Assembly: GCA_021813195.1 (NCBI GenBank) | Contig: JAKALI010000051.1 | Span: 1-12,977 of the forward strand | Length of the DNA: 12,977 nucleotides | Direction: 5' to 3' | DNA from: Pseudomonadota bacterium | Lineage (GTDB): Bacteria > Pseudomonadota > Alphaproteobacteria > Rhizobiales > Hyphomicrobiaceae | Shown: positions 8,403-12,977 of the stretch, piece after piece | Layout: the number at the start of each line of letters is the position of its first letter | Position numbering within the stretch: position 1 is the stretch's first letter | Position numbers and translations under genes: made by a program | The notes under the pieces: generated by a model | Database searches by the model: none | What the model was told of the DNA's origin: nothing | What the model saw: the letters and a program-made list of their open reading frames with translations, nothing else

Positions 8403-9899
8403 ATGCTCACGATCCACAACGCCATCGACGGCCGCAAGATGGCGTCCCAATCGCAGCGTTTCGCTCCCGTCTTTAATCCTGCAACAGGGGAGGAGATCGC
8501 ACGCCTGCCGCTCTCAACCCGAGAGGAGCTCGTAGCGGCCGTGGCCGTCGCCAAGGCGGCTCAACCGGCCTGGGGTGTCACCCCACCCATGAAGCGCGCC
8601 AAAGTGATGTTCAAGTTCAAGGAGCTTCTCGAACGTCATGCGGATGACATTGCACGTGCAATCTCACGCGAACATGGCAAGACGCACCCCGACGCCCTCG
8701 GTGAACTCCAGCGCGGCATCGACGTGGTCGATTTCGCTTGCGGCATTCCTCATCTCTTGAAGGGCGAATTTTCGCGCAATGTTGGTCCTGACATCGATAG
8801 CTGGTCAGATCGCCAGCCGCTCGGCGTCGTTGCCGGCATCACTCCGTTTAACTTTCCCGTCATGGTGCCGATGTGGATGTTTCCGATCGCGATCGCGTGC
8901 GGCAACACCTTCGTCCTCAAACCGTCCGAACGCGATCCCTCCTCTACCGTGCTGATCTGGGAATTGATGCACGAAGCGGGGCTACCGGCTGGTGTGTTCA
9001 ACATCGTGCATGGCGATAAGGAAGTGGTTGATGCGCTGCTCGATCATCCCGATGTGAAAGCGATCAGCTTCGTCGGCTCCACGCCCGTCGCGGAATACAT
9101 CTATGCGCGCGGGACGGCGAACGCCAAACGCGTGCAGGCTTTGGGCGGCGCCAAGAACCATATGATCATTATGCCGGACGCCGACATCAATCAGGCGGCG
9201 GATGCGCTGATGGGAGCCGGCTACGGCTCGGCGGGTGAACGGTGTATGGCCGTCTCAGTCGCTGTTCCCGTGGGCGAGAGAACGGCCGACCAACTGGTCG
9301 AGGCGCTGATCCCCCGCGTGCGTGCGTTGAAGGTTGGCCCGGCCACGGATCCCGACGCTGAAATGGGACCTGTCGTAACGGCGCAAGCCAAGCAGCGCAT
9401 CGTTGATCTGATTGAACGCGGTGTGGAGGAAGGTGCCGACCTTGTCGTTGACGGCCGCGGGCTTGTGCTCCAGGGCTACGAGAGCGGATTCTTTCTCGGT
9501 GGCTCGCTGTTTGATCGCGTCACGCGCGACATGACGATTTACAAGCAGGAGATCTTCGGTCCCGTGCTGTCCGTCGTGCGCGCGCGCTCCTTTGACGAAG
9601 CAGCCGAACTCATCAACACGCATGAGTACGGCAATGGCACGGCAATCTTCACTCGTGATGGCGATGCGGCGCGCACCTTTGCCGACAAAATCGAGGTCGG
9701 CATGGTCGGCATCAATGTGCCAATTCCTGTTCCCGTCGCCTACCATTCCTTTGGCGGTTGGAAGCGCTCATTGTTCGGAGATCATGCGATTTATGGCCCC
9801 GAAGGTGTGCGCTTCTACACGCGCATAAAGACCGTCACGGCGCGTTGGCCTGCAGGCATTCGCGCCGGTGCCGAGTTCAATTTCCCGAGCTTGAAGTAA
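8403..9899 (+). CDS. mmsA: Methylmalonate/malonate-semialdehyde dehydrogenase, CoA-acylating
   Basis: This 498-residue protein is a CoA-acylating ALDH of the MmsA type. It converts malonate semialdehyde to acetyl-CoA (or methylmalonate semialdehyde to propionyl-CoA) with release of CO2. It has ITPFNFP (146-152, Asn150), [12 protein letters not shown] (223-234), [11 protein letters not shown] with nucleophile Cys281, and EIFGPVLS (383-390). Where hydrolytic ALDHs have the general base Glu in LELGG, it has QALGGAKNH (245-253) with Ala246; absence of that Glu is a known trait of CoA-acylating MmsA. GAGG lies 6-7 bases before the ATG, 40 bases after the aminotransferase. Linkage to a beta-alanine aminotransferase favours the malonate semialdehyde role (called BauC in Pseudomonas), but a valine/inositol pathway role is not excluded. 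No valine-pathway genes are adjacent. Confidence 0.92.
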   Translation: MLTIHNAIDGRKMASQSQRFAPVFNPATGEEIARLPLSTREELVAAVAVAKAAQPAWGVTPPMKRAKVMFKFKELLERHADDIARAISREHGKTHPDALGELQRGIDVVDFACGIPHLLKGEFSRNVGPDIDSWSDRQPLGVVAGITPFNFPVMVPMWMFPIAIACGNTFVLKPSERDPSSTVLIWELMHEAGLPAGVFNIVHGDKEVVDALLDHPDVKAISFVGSTPVAEYIYARGTANAKRVQALGGAKNHMIIMPDADINQAADALMGAGYGSAGERCMAVSVAVPVGERTADQLVEALIPRVRALKVGPATDPDAEMGPVVTAQAKQRIVDLIERGVEEGADLVVDGRGLVLQGYESGFFLGGSLFDRVTRDMTIYKQEIFGPVLSVVRARSFDEAAELINTHEYGNGTAIFTRDGDAARTFADKIEVGMVGINVPIPVPVAYHSFGGWKRSLFGDHAIYGPEGVRFYTRIKTVTARWPAGIRAGAEFNFPSLK

Positions 9900-9909
9900 C
9901 GCCAACGAC

Positions 9910-9930
9910 AGCGCATGGTGCAACTGCGCT
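9910..9930 (+). terminator. Weak stem-loop after mmsA
   Basis: A perfect 6-base inverted repeat, AGCGCA (9910-9915) and TGCGCT (9925-9930), encloses a 9-base loop 10 bases after the mmsA stop. No T tract follows (next bases CTTAAGG), so it is at best a poor terminator. It sits at the end of the catabolic operon, where transcription could end or be reduced before the membrane protein gene. Confidence 0.2.
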
Positions 9931-9947
9931 CTTAAGGTCTGCGATCC

Positions 9948-10607
9948 ATGTGCTTCTCAGCGACCGCAAGTTTCCTCACCGCCGCCGTCGCTGGCTCCTG
10001 TGGACTTGCTGCGATCGCGAGGACGCAGAAACGACCAGAGGTTCCGTTGGCTGCGATGCCACTCTTTTTCGGTCTCCAGCAGGCGACCGAGGGTGTCCTG
10101 TGGCTCATCCTTCCGACGGCCCCCGCACCCGCCGCCACAGCCGACCTGATACAAGTCTTCCTGATGTTTGCGCTCGTCGTGTGGCCGGTTTATGCGCCGA
10201 TGGCCGCGCTGCTACTGGAACCGGACGCGCGACGGCGGAGCCTCATCACGGCGTGCTTGCTGGCCGGCATCATCACCAGCAGTTATTTTCTATGGTCGCT
10301 GTACACGGTACCACGCACCGCGGTTATCGCGGCCGGGCACATCATCTACAGTTCTGATCCTGACCTGCCATTCCTGATCCGCGTTCTCTATCCGATTGCC
10401 ACATGTGTCGGACTGATGGCGTCGTCGCTTGCCGTCGTTCGCTGGCTGGGTGTGATCATCACCATTGGATCGCTCGTTGCTTTTTTTGCGTATTGGGACG
10501 CCTTTACATCCGTGTGGTGCTTCTTTGCAGCTGCAGCGAGCGGGTTTCTTCTGTTGCATTTTGAGCGAGCACGCCGCCGGCGCTCCCATGAGGCCCCTGC
10601 CCGCTAG
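9948..10607 (+). CDS. Polytopic membrane protein, DUF6629-like, function unknown
   Basis: This 219-residue protein begins MCFSATASF, an opening I associate with the DUF6629 family of small membrane proteins; it also keeps LFFGLQQATEGVLW (39-52) and a late SVWCFFAA (188-195). Hydrophobic segments lie at about 6-25, 33-55, 66-89, 98-120, 142-163, 166-182 and 185-204, suggesting seven spans. The C-terminus is basic (ERARRRR) and probably cytosolic. No catalytic motif or cleavable signal peptide is evident. The ATG at 9948 has AAGG 10 bases upstream and begins with the conserved motif. It lies 48 bases after mmsA on the same strand, so it may be read from the operon, but the larger gap leaves that open. 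The family name is from memory; function is unknown. Confidence 0.75.
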   Translation: MCFSATASFLTAAVAGSCGLAAIARTQKRPEVPLAAMPLFFGLQQATEGVLWLILPTAPAPAATADLIQVFLMFALVVWPVYAPMAALLLEPDARRRSLITACLLAGIITSSYFLWSLYTVPRTAVIAAGHIIYSSDPDLPFLIRVLYPIATCVGLMASSLAVVRWLGVIITIGSLVAFFAYWDAFTSVWCFFAAAASGFLLLHFERARRRRSHEAPAR

Positions 10608-10653
10608 CGAGGTTACCCAACAGCACACCAGAGAGCACCAGAGTTTCTGATCA

Positions 10654-10702
10654 CAGCCCGTGGCGCGGCGCTGAAATTTGCTGCTGTCCGCGCCAAGGGC
10701 TG
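10654..10702. repeat. Large GC-rich hairpin (14 paired bases in two stems)
   Basis: CAGCCC (10654-10659) pairs with GGGCTG (10697-10702). After a single G/A mismatch, TGGCGCGG (10661-10668) pairs with CCGCGCCA (10688-10695). The loop is 19 bases. It lies 46 bases after the membrane protein stop. There is no T tract on either side, so it is not a standard intrinsic terminator on either strand, but it could stabilise or end transcripts by other means. Whether it repeats elsewhere in the genome cannot be seen here. Confidence 0.6.
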
Positions 10703-10763
10703 ATCGCCAGTTCGAACCGTCGCCCTTCAATCCAACCCTCATCTCCGAACACGGAGAACGACC

Positions 10764-10934
10764 ATCAAAGCGACACTTTTCGCCCCACTCGCGCTCGCCA
10801 CATCCGCTTCGCTTGCAAACGCGGCCAGTGATCTGGCGGTCAAGGTCGTGCCGGACCATCCCGGCGTTTGGGCCCGGCGCCCGACCATTATGTCCACGCA
10901 CCCTCGAGCTTGCCGGTTGCTGCCTGGCCCCTAA
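10764..10934 (+). pseudogene. Remnant of a small secreted protein lacking a start codon
   Basis: Reading from ATC at 10764, the frame gives a 56-codon peptide with a textbook Sec signal: a lysine at position 2, a hydrophobic core FAPLALATSASL (6-17), and a LANA signal-peptidase site (17-20) followed by ASDLAVKVVPDHPG. GGAG (10753-10756) sits 7 bases before the ATC, just where it should be for an ATG. No ATG, GTG or TTG occurs in this frame between the upstream stop at 10701-10703 and the ATC. After about codon 36 the frame loses protein-like character and stops at 10932-10934, while the +1 frame stays open to 11043. The simplest reading is a gene that lost its start codon and then frameshifted. 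An ATC-initiated microprotein or a sequencing error is the alternative. I do not recognise the parent family. Confidence 0.4.
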
Positions 10935-11068
10935 GGCAATGCAGGATCATCTAGGCACCGGGATTAAAGCGCGGACATGCCGCGGGGCTGCGCGCATTTA
11001 CGGGGCCGAGGGACAAACACCGGCTGCCGTCGCGCCTCGTTAAGCGCACGGTCGCCGACACAAAAACC

Positions 11069-11096
11069 TTGAATGACATGCAAACTATATTAATAC
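11069..11096 (+). promoter_or_regulatory. Candidate sigma70-type promoter for the P450 gene
   Basis: TTGAAT (11069-11074) and TAATAC (11091-11096) are separated by 16 bases, in a locally AT-rich patch that stands out from the GC-rich surroundings. Transcription would start near 11103, leaving a leader of about 75 bases. A short inverted repeat, ATCGG-AGAT-CCGAT (11101-11114), lies across the expected start and could be a small operator, though the arms are only 5 bases. Confidence 0.4.
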
Positions 11097-11176
11097 CACT
11101 ATCGGAGATCCGATGCGCCGACCGAAGCTTCCCTCGCCGAAGACCGGCCCATGGCATGTCAGAGGAGCCTGTCCCG

Positions 11177-12382
11177 ATGTCTGTGGACGTTGCGCAAACA
11201 CGCGATTCTGCCGCCGCCTACCTCGACGTCGACGATCCCAAATTCTCCATTCGGTCTGAGGCCGTGCGCGAGGCTCGCGCGCGCAACTGGTATGCGCGAA
11301 CACCCTACGGTATCGCGGTGCTGCGCTACGAGGAGGTGGACAAGCTTTTGCGCGACGAGCGCCTGCGTCAGGGCAGCTACCGTTGGCCGGCGCACAATAA
11401 GGCGCAGGGCTCCTTCGCGGAATGGTGGCTGCGCATGCTGCTCAATCGTGAGGGCCAGGATCACAAGCGGTTGCGGCGACTTGCAAACCCCGCCTTTGCG
11501 CCACGCTTCATCGCCAGCCTTCAGCCTCAATTCGCGATCATCGCCAATGACCTGATCGATCAATTCGCGAATGAGGGCCGCTGCGAATTCATGGGTGCGT
11601 TCTCCGAGCCGTACGCTACACGGGTGATCCTGACCTTGCTGCAATTGCCCCATGACGACTGGCGGCATCTCGCCGATCTGGCGACCCAAATGGGGCTGGC
11701 GCTCGGTGTTACGTATCATCGCGAGCAAGAGCGCGTGAATGCCGCGACGGATGAATTGTTCGCCTATGCCCGCAGTACGATCGCCGAACGGCGCCAAAAT
11801 CCCGGCGACGACTTCATTTCGGCTCTGATCAGCGCGAATGAAGACAAAGATCACCTGAGTGATCAGGAACTGGAAGATATGATCGTGCTTGCGGTCTTCG
11901 GCGGGATCGATACGACCCGCAATCAAATCGGGCTTGCCATGAGCTTGTTCGTCGAGCACCCCCAACAGTGGGAGCGACTGGCCCGCGAGCCAGATCTGGC
12001 GCGCAATGCCGTCGAGGAGGTCATGCGGCTCAAGCCCACGACGACGTGGGTCACCCGCGCGGCCGTCACGGACTTTGAATTCCAAGGGTTGCACATCGCG
12101 CAAGGCACGACGCTACACTTGTTCGCGGAGTCGGCGGGAACGGATCCAACCGTCTTTCCGCCGGGCTTCGACATCACGCAAAAACACCGCCCTCATTTCG
12201 GCTTCGGCGGCGGCATTCATCACTGCCTGGGTCACGCCATCGCACGCGTCGACATGATGGAAGCGCTCAAGCTTTTGTCCCAACGGCTGACCGATATCAC
12301 CTATGACGGGGTGCCCGAGTGGCTTCCCGACAGCGGCAACACCGGTCCGATCAAACTGCCGTTGCGGTTCCGGTGCCGCTAG
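11177..12382 (+). CDS. Cytochrome P450
   Basis: This 401-residue soluble bacterial P450 has all class motifs: HKRLRRLANPAF (96-107, C-helix), the I-helix oxygen-activation motif GGIDTT (242-247), ExxR as Glu281-Arg284, and the heme-binding loop FGFGGGIHHCLGHA (341-354) with thiolate Cys350. It should catalyse an NAD(P)H-dependent monooxygenation through a ferredoxin or similar partner; none is encoded nearby, so electrons must come from elsewhere. The substrate cannot be inferred. The ATG at 11177 is preferred because AGAGGAG (11161-11167) lies 9 bases upstream. An in-frame ATG at 11156 lacks a ribosome site, and the frame opens at 11069 only within the candidate promoter. Its TAG stop shares the CTAG tetranucleotide with the convergent cyclophilin stop. 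Confidence 0.95.
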   Translation: MSVDVAQTRDSAAAYLDVDDPKFSIRSEAVREARARNWYARTPYGIAVLRYEEVDKLLRDERLRQGSYRWPAHNKAQGSFAEWWLRMLLNREGQDHKRLRRLANPAFAPRFIASLQPQFAIIANDLIDQFANEGRCEFMGAFSEPYATRVILTLLQLPHDDWRHLADLATQMGLALGVTYHREQERVNAATDELFAYARSTIAERRQNPGDDFISALISANEDKDHLSDQELEDMIVLAVFGGIDTTRNQIGLAMSLFVEHPQQWERLAREPDLARNAVEEVMRLKPTTTWVTRAAVTDFEFQGLHIAQGTTLHLFAESAGTDPTVFPPGFDITQKHRPHFGFGGGIHHCLGHAIARVDMMEALKLLSQRLTDITYDGVPEWLPDSGNTGPIKLPLRFRCR

Positions 12383-12855
12383 GCGAGATCGGCAGCGATG
12401 CGAACGGAGATCATCTTATCAGGCGACCGCGGCGGTTCCCCGCGCGCCAACTGATCCACGGCCTCCATGCCGGAGATCACTTTGCCCCACACCGTATAGT
12501 TACGGTCGAGGAAGGTCGCATCGTCGAAACAAATGAAAAATTGGCTGTTGGCGGAGTTCGGATTAGATGAGCGCGCCATGGAGCACGCACCGCGCAGATG
12601 CGGCTCCGCGTTGAATTCTGCTGGAAGATTGGGATAGCTCGACCCGCCAGTTCCACGGCCATGGGGGCAGCCCGTTTGCGCCATAAAGCCCTCGATGACG
12701 CGATGGAACACGATGCCATCGTAGAATTTATCGCGCGCGAGCTGTTTGATGCGCTCCACATGCTTAGGTGCCAAGTCGGGACGCAGTTGGATCGTTACGG
12801 TGCCTTTCGTCGTCTCAATGATGAGCGTGTTCTCGAGATCGTTGTCGGTGGACAT
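12379..12855 (-). CDS. ppiB: Peptidyl-prolyl cis-trans isomerase, cyclophilin type (cytosolic)
   Basis: This 158-residue cyclophilin speeds up prolyl peptide-bond isomerisation during folding. FHRVIEGFMAQTGCP (50-64) carries Arg52, Phe57, Met58 and Gln60, matching human CypA Arg55, Phe60, Met61 and Gln63. NSQFFICFDDATFLD (103-117) and TVWGKVISGM (121-130) complete the fold. Phe115 replaces the Trp121 of human CypA, as in E. coli cyclophilins, which bind cyclosporin poorly. There is no signal peptide or membrane segment, so it is cytosolic (PpiB-like). AGGAGA lies 5-6 bases before the ATG. It lies 37 bases downstream of a second cyclophilin on the same strand and is probably co-transcribed. 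Its stop overlaps the stop of the convergent P450 gene by 4 bases. Confidence 0.95.
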   Translation of the reverse strand: MSTDNDLENTLIIETTKGTVTIQLRPDLAPKHVERIKQLARDKFYDGIVFHRVIEGFMAQTGCPHGRGTGGSSYPNLPAEFNAEPHLRGACSMARSSNPNSANSQFFICFDDATFLDRNYTVWGKVISGMEAVDQLARGEPPRSPDKMISVRIAADLA

Positions 12856-12892
12856 GGTCTCTCCTGACGAGAAGAATTGGCGTGTGTTGTGA

Positions 12893-12977
12893 TCAGCGCG
12901 GCGCCGACGCGAGATAGGCCTTGATAATCTTATCTGGGTTGGCCGGGGGCTCGCCGCGCGCGATTTGATCGACGTGC
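12893..12977 (-). CDS. Second cyclophilin, C-terminal end (partial)
   Basis: On the minus strand the last 27 codons before a TGA at 12893-12895 read HVDQIARGEPPANPDKI and onward, ending LASAPR. This closely matches the end of the downstream cyclophilin, VDQLARGEPPRSPDKM (133-148), so it is the tail of a paralogous peptidyl-prolyl isomerase. The rest lies beyond the window. In alphaproteobacteria such pairs often join an exported and a cytosolic member, so this one may carry a signal peptide; that cannot be seen here. Confidence 0.82.
   Translation of the reverse strand, partial: HVDQIARGEPPANPDKIIKAYLASAPR

Larger units (their letters stand above)
10608..11176. other. Intergenic region without an intact gene (569 bases)
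   Basis: The stretch between the membrane protein and the P450 holds a strong hairpin (10654-10702), a start-less signal-peptide reading frame (10764-10934) and a candidate promoter (11069-11096). A near-direct repeat, CACCAGAG twice with 2 bases between (10626-10643), is also present. Open frames exist on both strands (for example 10678-11043 plus), but none has a convincing ribosome site or protein-like composition throughout. Confidence 0.7.

Noticed and set aside
6971..8554. Long open frame antisense to the beta-alanine aminotransferase (527 codons, minus strand)
   Set aside because: The sense strand encodes a full aminotransferase with catalytic Lys282. The antisense product has no motif and spans gene boundaries.
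10626..10643. Direct repeat CACCAGAG-AG-CACCAGAG as an array or iteron
   Set aside because: There are only two short copies with no further units, so there is no basis for a CRISPR array, iteron set or attachment site.
10678..11043. 121-codon plus-strand frame in the intergenic region
   Set aside because: It has no ribosome site, is Arg/Pro-rich and resembles no known protein. At most its 3' part may be the shifted end of the secreted-protein remnant.
12374..12395. Short inverted repeat TGCCG/CGGCA at the P450-cyclophilin junction as a terminator
   Set aside because: It has only five base pairs and an 11-base loop with no T tract, so chance is the better explanation in GC-rich DNA.

Overview
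The window looks like a piece of a GC-rich alphaproteobacterial chromosome, most likely Hyphomicrobiales (Rhizobiales). That placement rests on gene content, codon usage and protein sequence feel: tandem cyclophilins, a DUF6629-type membrane protein and a gamma-glutamyl polyamine locus. It is an inference, not a phylogenetic result. No tRNA, rRNA, insertion sequence or CRISPR array was seen.

Positions 1-9899 hold one tightly packed plus-strand operon for diamine/polyamine catabolism. In order it reads puuD (only its 3' end, overlapping the next start by 4 bases), puuA, puuC, gabD, gcdH, gabT, a beta-alanine:pyruvate aminotransferase (bauA-like) and mmsA. Gaps are -4 to about 42 bases and nearly every gene has a clear Shine-Dalgarno sequence. 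The puu genes glutamylate a diamine, oxidise the aldehyde and remove the glutamyl group. GabT and GabD then turn GABA into succinate (C4 branch). The aminotransferase plus MmsA convert beta-alanine through malonate semialdehyde to acetyl-CoA (C3 branch, as from 1,3-diaminopropane or spermidine). The embedded glutaryl-CoA dehydrogenase suggests a C5 branch (cadaverine, 5-aminovalerate, glutarate, glutaryl-CoA, crotonyl-CoA), with GabT and GabD doubling as the 5-aminovalerate enzymes. So the locus may serve three diamine chain lengths. The amine-oxidising step (PuuB or equivalent) and the glutarate-to-glutaryl-CoA step are not in the window.

Positions 9948-10607 encode a small seven-segment membrane protein resembling DUF6629. 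It is followed by about 570 bases with no intact gene. That stretch holds a strong 49-base hairpin, a reading frame that looks like a secreted-protein start whose ATG has become ATC (a likely pseudogene), and a probable promoter.

The promoter precedes a stand-alone cytochrome P450 (11177-12382) with all heme and I-helix motifs but no redox partner nearby. Its stop codon overlaps, tail to tail, that of a cytosolic cyclophilin on the minus strand (12379-12855). Upstream of that cyclophilin, also on the minus strand and cut by the window end, is the C-terminus of a second, related cyclophilin.

No wholly new system is evident. The most notable points are the combined C3/C4/C5 diamine operon and the start-less secreted-protein remnant.
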